From: an uncultured Romboutsia sp.
GTDB taxonomy: Bacteria > Bacillota > Clostridia > Peptostreptococcales > Peptostreptococcaceae
Direction of reading: 5' to 3'
Assembly (NCBI GenBank): GCA_937907205.1
Contig: CALESE010000147.1
Location: forward strand, 1 to 14,190
Length of the DNA stretch: 14,190 bases
Part shown: positions 1 through 8,117 of the stretch, piece by piece
How positions within the stretch are numbered: position 1 is the stretch's first letter
Layout of the letters: the number at the start of each line of letters is the position of its first letter
Translations under genes and position numbers: made by a program
Notes under the pieces: model-generated
Told to the model about the DNA's origin: nothing
What the model saw: only the letters and a program-made list of their open reading frames with translations
Database searches by the model: none

Positions 1-49
1 AGGTATTTAATGCAACATAAATATAAAGTGTTGCACTTGTATTGACAAT

Positions 50-109
50 CTATCCTGATAATAATTTTAATAATGGTAACATTAATTCTTCATATGTTGG
101 AATTGCCAT
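50..109 (-). pseudogene. mrr: mrr-type restriction endonuclease, 5' remnant
   Basis: A start codon at 109, preceded by a GGAAG ribosome binding site, opens a 19-codon frame reading MAIPTYEELMLPLLKLLSG and then TAG at 52-50. From memory of the family, this peptide matches the N-terminal winged-helix region (Mrr_N) of Mrr-like type IV restriction enzymes, which cut methylated DNA. After LLS the sequence stops resembling the family, so the gene is either cut by an insertion or deletion here or broken by mutation; the window ends too soon to decide. It follows hsdS by about 60 bases on the same strand, as the last gene of the restriction cluster. The match is short, so the family call is good but not certain. 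Confidence 0.55.
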
Positions 110-134
110 TTTTATCTTCCTTTCAGTAGCATTT

Positions 135-163
135 TAAGTCTAGAAATTTAATTCCTAGACTTA
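135..163. terminator. Stem-loop between hsdS and the mrr remnant
   Basis: TAAGTCTAG (135-143) pairs with CTAGACTTA (155-163) around an 11-base loop, a 9-bp perfect stem just past the hsdS stop codon. No clear T-run follows on the minus strand, so it would be a weak terminator or an RNA-stabilising hairpin. On the plus strand it is followed by TTTTAATTT. Confidence 0.4.
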
Positions 164-170
164 TTTTAAT

Positions 171-1508
171 TTATTTAATTAAATCTTTTAATAATTCTAT
201 ACTACTTTCTTCATTTAAATTATTACTTCCAAGCTCTCCTCTAAAAGCTCTACTCAATATAGACTTTTTTAACAATTCAACCTTATCCTCTATATCACAA
301 AGGTACTCAACCTCAAATTCCTTATCCAACATATAGTCAAGTAACCTAACAACTTCTTCTTGCTCCTCAATACTCGGAATTAAAACCTCATAATCCTCTA
401 AATAAGTCTTAGGTACTCTCTGCTGACCAACAGCTCCAGTCATATATTGCTTAGCTTCTTCTCTAAACCACTTAGCTCTAACTAAATAATATAGATACTT
501 ATTTAAAACTTTTTCACCACATCTTAAAACATGAAACTCAGTAGTTCCAAATCCAAATCTATTATTTAAACCTTCTGCAATACAAGCCTTACCATTTTCC
601 ATACAAGGAGTTATTTTAGCAAATAAAACATCATCTTCTTCAAAATAAGTATAACCCTTTTTTACCTTAGCATAAGGCCTTTCCTCCATAGCTTCTATCT
701 TTCCATTAACATCACTAACTGCTGCCATAGGAACAAATGAACATATTTGCTCATCATTAAACTCAAGCTTAGGCTTTTTAGGATTAATACTAACAACTTC
801 AGATAGTGCTATTTTTTCTTCATTAAACTCAACACCATTATCCTCACGCCATTTTTTAGTCAACTCACCACTAAAAGCCCTCTCCAAAATAGCAGCCCTT
901 CTCTTCTCAAAACCTTCCCTAGCTTCAGCAACAAGACATACCGCCTTGTCAACCTTATCAAAAAGACTCTCAATCCTATTAACGATTCTTTCTTGCTCAG
1001 CTAAAGGAGGTATAGGAATATTTAAGTTACTCATTTTAGACTTATTTATTATTGATATAGTTGTAGCTGATGAGTTTTCCCATAGCTGTGTTTGACATTC
1101 TTCTGACAAAATATAATAATATAAATATAAGCTATTTATTCCTTTTGGTATAGCACAATTTATTTGTTGATTTGTGGCAACATCAACTTCTAAAAAAGCA
1201 CTCTTTCCTATAGAACCTATACAACATACTGCTGTAGAATACTTTGGTATAACTCTTGCCTTTTGTGCTCCTATCTCGGATAATGATTCTGTTGAATATG
1301 ATAGTTTTCTTCCTTGATCTAAATCTGCAGGTTTTACAAATGGCAAATATTCCCCCTAGTATTCCGAACATTTCTTTGAAGGTGTATTGCCTGTCACTAT
1401 TTCTGTTACTGTTCCTAACTTAACCCAGCACCAATTCTCAGGAACCTCATAAGGAATCTCCTCCTTAGGTACAAGCACATCATCAATTGTCAATTTCTTT
1501 TTCGCCAT
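171..1508 (-). pseudogene. hsdS: Type I restriction specificity subunit HsdS, interrupted by an amber codon
   Basis: HsdS supplies the DNA-recognition domains of type I restriction-modification complexes. The natural start is ATG at 1508, one base after the hsdM stop, with a GGTGAG-type ribosome binding site in the end of hsdM. The frame gives MAKKKLTIDDVLV...GNTPSKKCSEY, then TAG at codon 51 (1358-1356), and resumes in the same frame with GEYLPFVKPADL to the stop at 171. Without the TAG it would encode about 445 residues, a normal HsdS length, with two target-recognition domains and two copies of the conserved spacer ending AFSGEL (middle) and AFRGEL (C-terminus). Family members usually have tyrosine at the interrupted place (YYG), so a single TAT or TAC to TAG change explains it. 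TTG at 1346, preceded by AGGGGG, could restart translation and give a 391-residue protein lacking the first 54 residues. Confidence 0.88.
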
Positions 1509-1509
1509 A

Positions 1510-2925
1510 CTACTCACCACCTAAAGCTTTTAATTCCTTAATAACACTCATAAGTAAATCAGTAGCTTCCTCTAACTTTGCCACAGCTTCCTCAGCACTC
1601 TCAACAGGATCAGGTAAATCCTCATAATCTAGAATACTATCATCTTTAATAAGCCCTAAATCAAGATTATCATTTTTCTCTCTTATCTCATCACGAGTTA
1701 TCTTATTCCATCTCTCATCTTCTATAGCTTCTCTATCATCTGACATATAAGCCTTAACAAAATCATCAAAATGACTTTCCTTAAGAGGATTAGTCTTACC
1801 AAAGTTAGGCATGTTAGTTCTTAAATCATAGAACCACACATCTTTAGTATTATCTTTTTCATCAACACCCCTAGTAAAGAACAATACATTAGTCTTAACA
1901 CCTTGTGCGTAGAAAATTCCAGTAGGAAGTCTAAGTATAGTGTGTAAATTACACTTATCCATTAAGTCCGTTCTAATCTTAGTTCCATCACCCTCTTGGA
2001 ATAGTACATTATCAGGAAGTACTACTGCACATCGAGCTTTTCCGTCTGCTTTAAGAGAACGATATATATGTTGTAAGAAGTTTAACTGTTTGTTTGAAGT
2101 TTGATAAACTAAGTCATCTCTTGTAGTTCTCTCTCCACCTTTTTTAGTCCCAAATGGTGGGTTAGATAATACTACATCTAAGTTTTTCATTTGCTTACCT
2201 AAGTTAGATAATGTATCTCCTAGGTATATATTTCCTTCTATATCATGAAGCATGGCATTCATCATAGCTAGTCTGTGTGTATCATGTACTAGCTCACATC
2301 CTGAGAATGCTTCTGTTCTTTGGAATTCTTGTTCATCTAATTCTAAATCATCTAGATTATCAGTTTTAGATTTTACATAGTGGTCTGCTGCTATCATAAA
2401 TCCAAATGTACCACATGCTGGGTCATTACATCTTTCTCCTGGCTTTGGGTCTATTAATTTAACCATAATATCGATTAGTACTCTTGGAGTGAAGTACTGA
2501 CCTGCTCCTGATTTTTTCTCAGATGCATTTTTTTCAAGTAGTCCCTCGTATAAGTCTCCTAGGCCTTCTTCTTTTGCTGAATACCAATCTAGTTCATCTA
2601 TGCTTTTTATTATTTTTTCTAAGTTTTTAGGCTCTTCTATATTTGTAGAAGCACCATTATATATTTCCCTTACTCTACCATTACAGTCTTCTCCTAGATG
2701 TGTTAATAATTTTTTGTAGAACTTTTTAAGTTCTATCCCAGATAATTTTGTTAAGTCATCCCATCTATAACCTTCTGGTATATTTTCTTCTACTCCTGTT
2801 TCTTTTGCCATCTTCAGGAAAAGAATATATGTTAGCTCTGTAACATACTGATGATATGTTATACCATCATCTCTAAGTACATTACATAAATTCCAAAGTT
2901 TATTTACTATTTCTTGTGTATTCAT
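1510..2925 (-). CDS. hsdM: Type I restriction-modification DNA methyltransferase subunit HsdM
   Basis: This 471-residue N6-adenine methyltransferase works with HsdS to modify the host's recognition sites. Visible features are an N-terminal HsdM helical domain (about residues 1-130), the GQYFTPR segment (142-148), the S-adenosylmethionine motif DPACGTFGF (168-176) and catalytic motif IV NPPF (255-258). The C-terminal end is charged and helical, as in subunits that contact HsdS. GGAG lies just upstream of the ATG, 13 bases after the hsdR stop, and the stop is one base from the hsdS start, so the three genes are probably co-transcribed and translationally coupled. Length and motifs are complete. 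It is the only apparently intact hsd gene here. Type I methylation also needs HsdS, so activity depends on whether the interrupted hsdS makes any product. Confidence 0.96.
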   Translation of the reverse strand: MNTQEIVNKLWNLCNVLRDDGITYHQYVTELTYILFLKMAKETGVEENIPEGYRWDDLTKLSGIELKKFYKKLLTHLGEDCNGRVREIYNGASTNIEEPKNLEKIIKSIDELDWYSAKEEGLGDLYEGLLEKNASEKKSGAGQYFTPRVLIDIMVKLIDPKPGERCNDPACGTFGFMIAADHYVKSKTDNLDDLELDEQEFQRTEAFSGCELVHDTHRLAMMNAMLHDIEGNIYLGDTLSNLGKQMKNLDVVLSNPPFGTKKGGERTTRDDLVYQTSNKQLNFLQHIYRSLKADGKARCAVVLPDNVLFQEGDGTKIRTDLMDKCNLHTILRLPTGIFYAQGVKTNVLFFTRGVDEKDNTKDVWFYDLRTNMPNFGKTNPLKESHFDDFVKAYMSDDREAIEDERWNKITRDEIREKNDNLDLGLIKDDSILDYEDLPDPVESAEEAVAKLEEATDLLMSVIKELKALGGE

Positions 2926-5904
2926 TTTGTCTCTCCTTTTATGCTAATTCATTATCACTAAACATATGCTCTTTTAATTTGTCTATAATTGCATCTAATT
3001 TGTCTTCAAATACTGTGTTATATCTTTTAAAACCACCTTCTCTTTTAAAATTACCTACTTCAAATACTTCTTTATCTATTATAATTTCTTTTATCATATA
3101 TTTCTCTATTTTTTGTAGCCATTTTTCTTGAAGTGGTGTAAATTTAAATTCTTTCTTTATTTTGCTCATAGCTTTTTTAACTCTTTCTTCTTTAGACATA
3201 AGCACACTTCCTATGGCCTTTTGTCTTATAAAAGCTATTATATCTGCTGTTATTTCTTCATTTGTCATATCTTTGTATGCAGTTTTTAGATATTCTTCAC
3301 TAAATCCATTGTCATCAAGTATTGCTTTTATAGCTTTTAAATCATTTCTAGTCATTTGCTTTGGTTTTGTACATAATACATTTAGCGCTACTATTTCATT
3401 CATGTTTTCTTTTATATAATTTTCAAATTCATTTATATAATCTTCTGGTCTTTTGCCTTTTCCATATCCTCTAGTATGTTCTATTACTTTATCTTTTTCA
3501 TTAGCTACTATTATTAGATTTTTACTTATTGCTTTTTCATCTAAGTAGTTTATTAATTTATCATTTTCTATTAATGTCTTTATTGCACTTTGAGTATCTA
3601 ATTTTTTTAATTCTTTTATAAACTGAGAAGGACTTTTATTTCCACTTAATGATTTAAATACTGATTCTTCTTTTATTAGTTTTTTCTTTCTTTGTAGTTT
3701 TGCTATTATTTTGTTTACTATGTTTTTCTTTGCTTGTATACTTATATCCCAAGTTAGTTGTTTATTAAGTTGTTTAAAGCTTTCTTTACTGTCAACTACT
3801 ACTGGTTTCATAGTTGTAATATGGTTTAGTGCTTCGTATAAATTTACACAATCATATATTTCAAAGTGCGTTTTTCCTATATCATCACATAATCTTGTTG
3901 CTCTTCCTAGCATTTGTTCATATAGTATTCTTGACTTTACTCTTCTTAAAAAGACTAGTTTATTTATTCTTGGTACATCTATTCCTGTTGATAGTAAGTC
4001 TACTGTTACCGCTATATTTGGATATTTCTCATTTTTAAATTGTTTTATAGCGAGTTCAGGATCTTTTAATTTTCCTGTTATTTTTAATATACTATCATCA
4101 TCAACTCCACCTAATAGTTCTGTATATATTTCTTTTAGTATTCTAACTATCATATCTGCGTGATAATCATTAGTTGCAAATATTAGTGTTTTTCCTTCAT
4201 CATCTGGACTTATATATTTATAAACTTCCATTAAAGCTTCTCTTGTATGACTTTCTACTATTATTCTTTTATTAAATGAATCTATTTCAAAGTCTAAATC
4301 GTCTTCAAGTTCTGCACCATTTATTACTTCTCCAGTTGTTGGGTCATATTTTACTACACTTTGTCCTTTTTTAAGATGTATTCCTTCTTCACTTAGTTTT
4401 GTTTTTATTATGTGTGGTGGTTCATGGTCTACTAAGTATCCATCTATTACTGCATTTCTATATGTGTAACTATATACTGGTGGTCCAAATATTTGTGTAG
4501 TATGTAGTGCTGGTGTTGCTGTTAGTGCTATTTTAAATGCATCAAAGTAGTCTATGACTTTTTTGTATTTACTTAAGAAGTCTTTTTCATCCCTGTATTC
4601 TAGTTCTTCTTCTTCTACTTCTTTGTCTAGTATATATCCTCTATGAGCTTCGTCTACTATTATAGCATCATAATCTCCAACCCCTGGAATTTGAGATTCA
4701 TCATTATTGTACATTATACGTTTTACCATTGCTTGTACTGTTGCTATATGTACTTTAGTTTCTTTATCTATTTTCTTATCTTCTAGTTTATTTATGTTGT
4801 ATATTTGGTTAAGTGTTAGTAAGTCTGTTATCTTTACTTCTTCAAATGTTTCACTAGCTTGATTTCCTAAACTTGTTCTATCTACTAAAAATAGTATACG
4901 TTTAAATCTATTTGTTTTAAGTAATCTATATATAAGACCTAATACGGTTCTTGTTTTTCCTGTTCCTGTTGCCATTGTTATAAGTGCAGATTCTTTTTCT
5001 TCTTTTATTGCATGCTCTATTGCTTTTATTGCATCTACTTGGTAATATCTAAGTCCTACTCCTTTAGGATCTTGTAAAAAGTCAAATGATAGATTATCTA
5101 GTTCTTCATTTGATTTTTCTAAGTCACTTTGAAGTAGTTCCATTATATTTTGTGGTGTGTAAAAGTTTTGAAGTACTTTTGGGTTATTTGTAGGTTTTCT
5201 ACAATCTAGAAAATGTACTCCACTTTTTTCTTTTATTTCTTCTATATATTTTCTACCATTTGATGCAAATAAAAATGGTACATTGTATTTTTCCCATCCA
5301 CCAACTACATAATCTATATGTTCTTCTTTTACTCCTTTTGCATAATTTTTACTTTCTATTATATAACTTCCTACGTCTTTTGAGTATTTTTTAGCTTCTA
5401 TAAATCCTACTAACTTTTCTCCACAAAATAGTGCATAGTCTATGCATCCATGCCCTCGGTATTTTGAAAATGTTGGCCATTCCGCTATTGCCATGTTTTT
5501 ATTTTTGGATGGCATTGTTCCTTTTGAGTATCTTAAATTTTTACTGTCTGCTTCCCACCCTGCATTTCTTAGTTGTTCATCTATTAGCATTCTTGTTTCT
5601 TCTTCAGTTAAACCCATTTGATTTGCTGCTTTTTTAGAACGCTCTTTTCTTAATGCTTTTTCTTTTTTAATTACATCTTCTTCTTTATTTTCATTAAGCG
5701 ATGTTATGTTTTCAAATTGATTTTCATATTCTTTTATTTTTGCTTGGTATTCTTCTTCTAGTCTTTTTATATTTTCAATACTATTTTCTATGCTATATTC
5801 CTCTGGCATTACAAATTCTACTGGCTCAAAGTAATAATCTCCATATACTTCCATAAACCAATTTGCTAACTTATGTGCAAGTCTTAAATTTACTTTTGCC
5901 TCTT

Positions 5905-6213
5905 CTACATTTTCATATCCTTCATGTGCTGCTGGGTTTCTTTTTTTCTTAGTATTTGTAGTATACTTTCTATTTCATCTGGTAGTAGGTCTTCTTTTCT
6001 TAGAAGTTTTATTCTATTTACCTGACTTTTGTCATGACTTATATATATTTCATCTATATCTTCTAGTTTTATAATGTATCTTACTAGCTTTTCTCCAAAT
6101 ATTCCCAGTTTTATAAATGCTGTGTTTGAATCTTTGTATATATATTTTTCAGCAAACTCACCTAGCTTGGCAAGTTCTGGATATTTTTCATTTAAAAAGT
6201 TAAAGTTACTCAT
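5905..6213 (-). CDS. HsdR N-terminal fragment as actually read
   Basis: This 102-residue frame starts MSNFNFLNEKYPEL behind a strong ribosome binding site (AAAGGGGG, 5 bases before the ATG) and is the N-terminus of HsdR. About 90 residues match the family; the last 11 or so, after LRKK, are out-of-frame translation ending at TAG 5905. It lies 53 bases after the LexA-like gene. Alone it lacks the nuclease and motor, so it is unlikely to have restriction activity. See the spanning hsdR entry. Confidence 0.8.
   Translation of the reverse strand: MSNFNFLNEKYPELAKLGEFAEKYIYKDSNTAFIKLGIFGEKLVRYIIKLEDIDEIYISHDKSQVNRIKLLRKEDLLPDEIESILQILRKKETQQHMKDMKM
5941..5947 (-). other. Frameshift site in hsdR (A7 run, possible slippery sequence)
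   Basis: On the coding strand the reading is CTA AGA AAA AAA GAA. A -1 slip on A AAA AAA followed by G changes the next codon to AGA and continues as RNPAAHEGY, the expected HsdR sequence. Runs of this type are known -1 frameshift sites in bacteria, and A-runs are also common indel sites. The sequence cannot show whether this is mutation, phase variation or programmed slippage. Confidence 0.7.
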
Positions 6214-6266
6214 AATTCCCCCTTTAAAATCATCATTAAAGATTTATTTTAAAATTGATGTATTTT

Positions 6267-6857
6267 TTAATTAATATTGCATTTTATAACTCCAACAGCA
6301 CTTCCTATAATTCTAGCTTCACTAACACTTACTACAATAGGATCGTAATTTTTATTTTCAGGTATTAGTATTAATCTACTTCCTTGTACTTCAAATCTTT
6401 TAAGTGTTGCATGTCCATCTAATTCTACGGCAACAATACTTTTTTTACTAACATTATTGTCTTTTCTTATTACAACATAATCCCCATCATTAATACCAGC
6501 ATCTATCATACTATCTCCTTTTACTTTAAGCATAAATAAATCTTTATTATACCTTATAACATCTTTTGGAATGTAAAAATATTCTTCATATTCTTCATTT
6601 ATATATATTGGTGAACCTGCTGATATTTCACTTAACAAAGGTAATTTTATTGAATCTACTTCCTCACCTGTATCTGATGATATTACACATTGATTAAGTG
6701 AGAAGTCTTTTTCAAATAAATATTCTATTTTATTATCTATCCCTATATATTTATACTTTTCTATACAATCATATATGGGTGGATTATATTTAATTTTTTT
6801 ATTTTCAAAAATATCAAATTTTATTTGCTCTTGATTTAATTTATCTTTTTTACTCAT
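6267..6857 (-). CDS. LexA-like S24 family autopeptidase, probable repressor
   Basis: This 196-residue protein carries a complete LexA/UmuD-type S24 domain. The likely self-cleavage bond is Ala80-Gly81 (SEISAGSP), the catalytic serine is Ser116 in KGDSM and the general base is Lys153 in ATLKRF. Spacing (36 and 37 residues) is nearly the same as in E. coli LexA (84, 119, 156). The first 75 residues only loosely resemble the LexA winged helix: a YNPP segment stands where LexA has GYPP, and the usual recognition helix is not obvious. DNA binding is therefore uncertain. The ribosome binding site AGGTGA is well placed. The gene lies 53 bases upstream of hsdR on the same strand, so it probably heads the restriction operon and may control it in response to DNA damage. 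It is unlikely to be the housekeeping lexA, given the divergent N-terminus. Confidence 0.85.
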   Translation of the reverse strand: MSKKDKLNQEQIKFDIFENKKIKYNPPIYDCIEKYKYIGIDNKIEYLFEKDFSLNQCVISSDTGEEVDSIKLPLLSEISAGSPIYINEEYEEYFYIPKDVIRYNKDLFMLKVKGDSMIDAGINDGDYVVIRKDNNVSKKSIVAVELDGHATLKRFEVQGSRLILIPENKNYDPIVVSVSEARIIGSAVGVIKCNIN

Positions 6858-6870
6858 AAACTCACCTTTT

Positions 6871-6890
6871 CTTATATATATTTATATAAG
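6871..6890. promoter_or_regulatory. Inverted repeat upstream of the LexA-like gene, operator candidate
   Basis: CTTATATA and TATATAAG form a perfect 8-bp inverted repeat with a 4-base spacer, 13 bases before the LexA-like start codon. A third copy of CTTATATA lies at 6945-6952. The position fits autoregulation. The sequence is all A and T except the end bases, so chance is a real alternative. No clostridial SOS box (GAAC N4 GTTC) was seen here. Confidence 0.35.
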
Positions 6891-6925
6891 CTATTACCAT
6901 TAGTTTTATATATTTATCAAATATA

Positions 6926-6974
6926 ATTATACACAAGAATTTGACTTATATAAATAATATTTCTGTGTCAAATT
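6926..6974 (-). promoter_or_regulatory. Possible promoter region of the LexA-like/hsd operon
   Basis: On the minus strand a consensus TATAAT (6931-6926) lies about 70 bases before the start codon, but no good -35 box is found 16-18 bases upstream. A perfect 8-bp inverted repeat, AATTTGAC (6938-6945) and GTCAAATT (6967-6974), flanks it upstream; its right arm gives TTGACA on the minus strand. The elements are suggestive but not cleanly spaced. Confidence 0.3.
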
Positions 6975-6989
6975 GATATACTTTTAATA

Positions 6990-7126
6990 AATATATATAT
7001 GACTTTACAATAAAAAATCTTTAACCCAACAAACAAAATATAAATTTTGTAATTTGTAAAAATCCTTTATGTAATTATGATATAGATGTAATAGGGAATG
7101 TTTTTGAATATTATGAAAGTCAATAG
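6990..7126 (+). pseudogene. Possible 3' remnant of a plus-strand gene
   Basis: A frame on the plus strand reads INFVICKNPLCNYDID and continues VIGNVFEYYESQ to a TAG at 7124-7126. It looks protein-like but has no start codon or ribosome binding site, and a hairpin terminator follows 40 bases later. I do not recognise the family. In AT-rich DNA a short frame like this may be chance. Nothing else gene-like was seen between 6975 and 7166. Confidence 0.2.
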
Positions 7127-7166
7127 ATATATCTAATATAAAATATATATTGAAGTAGAATTAAAT

Positions 7167-7222
7167 AAATAACCACACCTTGTAACTCAAAATATTGAGC
7201 TTAATAAAGTGTGGTTATTTTT
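7167..7222. terminator. Hairpin terminator, left member of a similar pair
   Basis: AAATAACCACAC (7167-7178) pairs with GTGTGGTTATTT (7209-7220), followed by TT on the plus strand; the interior contains a further CTCAA/TTGAG helix. It can serve plus-strand transcription and, more weakly, minus-strand transcription. Its outer stem closely matches the terminator at 8116-8173. Confidence 0.75.
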
Positions 7223-7417
7223 AGTATTTATATGATTATTTTTATTAATTTTTTTTAATGATTTTACTACTTCATAATTTTCATTATGTTTAGTGCTTAA
7301 ATCTTTTACTGGTAATGTATATATCCATATTTTTATATCATTTGAGTTTAATACATTTTTAAATTCTGTTATACCATTAAATTCTTTATAATTAGTCATA
7401 ACCATGTTATATCTCAT
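7187..7417 (-). CDS. Small hypothetical protein
   Basis: This frame of up to 76 residues begins MRYNMVMTNYKEF and ends in a low-complexity Asn/Lys/His-rich tail. Its 3' end runs through the terminator hairpin at 7167-7222, which is unusual for an intact gene and suggests the C-terminus is not native. GGAG lies directly against the first ATG, too close to serve it; the ATGs at 7405 and 7399 are alternative starts. An extended -10 (TGATATAAT) stands about 40 bases upstream, so transcription is plausible. I do not recognise the family. It may be the 5' part of a truncated gene. Confidence 0.4.
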   Translation of the reverse strand: MRYNMVMTNYKEFNGITEFKNVLNSNDIKIWIYTLPVKDLSTKHNENYEVVKSLKKINKNNHINTKNNHTLLSSIF

Positions 7418-7453
7418 CTCCTTGAAGTTTACTTTTTATACTTTATACTGATA

Positions 7454-7462
7454 ATTATATCA
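7454..7462 (-). promoter_or_regulatory. Extended -10 promoter for the small minus-strand ORF
   Basis: The minus strand reads TGATATAAT, with TATAAT at 7459-7454, matching an extended -10 (TGnTATAAT). No strong -35 is seen. Transcription would begin near 7447, leaving a leader of about 30 bases. Confidence 0.45.
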
Positions 7463-7560
7463 TATATTTAATTTTTTATTTTACATTTACTGGAAAAAAT
7501 AGTATTATATATAATATAGTAAAGTTCGTAATTGTTATTTAATGTGAAGTTCGGTACTTT

Positions 7561-7602
7561 TGATATTATATAGATAAATAGGAATTTATATAGAATGGGA
7601 GG
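7561..7602 (+). promoter_or_regulatory. Promoter and ribosome binding site of the small exported protein gene
   Basis: TGATATTAT at 7561-7569 is an extended -10, and GGGAGG at 7597-7602 lies 6 bases before the ATG at 7609. Upstream, AAGTTCG occurs twice (7522-7528 and 7547-7553), 25 bases apart; a regulator half-site is possible but unsupported. Confidence 0.45.
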
Positions 7603-7608
7603 ATTTAA

Positions 7609-7956
7609 ATGAAAAAAAATATTATTGCAGTAAGTATATTATGTTTAACAATATTATTATTAGGATTAATATCATATTCATCAAAAATAGCAAATCCTTT
7701 TATTGGATTAAAAGGTTTAATTCTAATAAATTCTAGTAATAAAGATATTGTAGAAGTATCCATTGACCCAGTAAGATATATAGGGAGAAGTGACAATGTT
7801 GAAGGTTTTATTGATTATATGACTAAAAAAGGTTATAATGCAGAACAATTAGGAAGTGTAGTTTCAGTATATAATAACGTAAAATCTGTGGCTTATGGTA
7901 TAGAAGGATTTTTCTTGAGTAAATATAATATCTATACAGAATTTGATGGTAAGTAA
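7609..7956 (+). CDS. Small membrane-anchored or secreted protein of unknown function
   Basis: This 115-residue protein starts MKKNIIAVSILCLTILLLGLIS, a short positive end followed by one hydrophobic helix. That is either a signal peptide without an obvious cleavage site or a single membrane anchor. The remaining 90 residues would lie outside the membrane: a short beta-rich stretch (LKGLILINSSNKDIVEVSID) and a helical segment containing GFIDYMTKKGYNAEQLG, with no cysteines there. The ribosome binding site GGGAGG is strong and an extended -10 lies 40 bases upstream, so it is very likely expressed. It is the only substantial plus-strand gene in the left two-thirds of the window. A second signal-peptide-like ORF follows 45 bases later. 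I do not recognise a family. Confidence 0.75.
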   Translation: MKKNIIAVSILCLTILLLGLISYSSKIANPFIGLKGLILINSSNKDIVEVSIDPVRYIGRSDNVEGFIDYMTKKGYNAEQLGSVVSVYNNVKSVAYGIEGFFLSKYNIYTEFDGK

Positions 7957-8001
7957 TATAATAAATAGTAGTAACATTTCTAAAGTTTATTAGGAGTAAA
8001 A

Positions 8002-8117
8002 GTGAAAAAATAAAAACATTTAGCGTTGTAGCTTTAGTTTTGAGTACAATTTCAATTTTTATAATAGATTTAGCAAGCAATTTTAATATATTGCGAACAA
8101 ATTATAATAAGTTATAA
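8002..8117 (+). pseudogene. Frameshifted small signal-peptide ORF
   Basis: AGGAG (7992-7996) is followed 5 bases later by GTG (8002), but the frame hits TAA after two lysine codons. One extra A in the six-A run at 8005-8010 would open a frame of about 39 residues reading VKKIKTFSVVALVLSTISIF and on to LASNFNILRTNYNKL, stopping at 8117 at the edge of the terminator. The well-placed ribosome binding site and hydrophobic segment suggest a real small gene, now broken. The family is unknown. It probably shares a transcript with the protein at 7609-7956. Confidence 0.4.

Larger units (their letters stand above)
2939..6213 (-). pseudogene. hsdR: Type I restriction subunit HsdR, split by a frameshift
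   Basis: HsdR is the ATP-driven translocase and nuclease of type I systems. Two adjacent frames make up the gene. The first (6213-5905) gives the N-terminal 90 or so residues; the second is open from about 5942 to the stop at 2939, and its first ATG is at 5854. Adding one A to the seven-A run at 5941-5947 joins them into about 1091 residues, with the expected LRKKRNPAAHEGYE junction. The long part (numbered from 5854) has a nuclease site D139...E153-A-K155, Walker A ATGTGKT (295-301), DEAH (401-404), TATP (445-448) and QMLGRATR (647-654), so the motor and nuclease motifs are intact. The 5854 ATG lacks a convincing ribosome binding site, so separate expression of the long part looks poor. The run could also serve as a -1 ribosomal slippage site. 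Confidence 0.93.

Noticed and set aside
42..71. Plus-strand promoter (TTGACA at 42-47)
   Set aside because: No matching -10 box at 16-18 bases and no plus-strand gene downstream.
2916..4163. Several plus-strand open frames within hsdR (for example 2916-3131, 3162-3419, 3711-4163)
   Set aside because: They are antisense to the HsdR helicase and nuclease region, have hydrophobic low-complexity translations and no ribosome binding sites.
6858..6990. SOS box (GAAC N4 GTTC) ahead of the LexA-like gene
   Set aside because: No such sequence was found; only the AT-rich inverted repeats reported above.
7605..7796. Minus-strand 63-residue frame
   Set aside because: It is antisense to the gene at 7609-7956, which has a clear ribosome binding site, promoter and signal peptide.
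7823..8080. Minus-strand 85-residue frame opposite the small exported protein genes
   Set aside because: It overlaps the better-supported plus-strand gene, has no ribosome binding site and no recognisable content.
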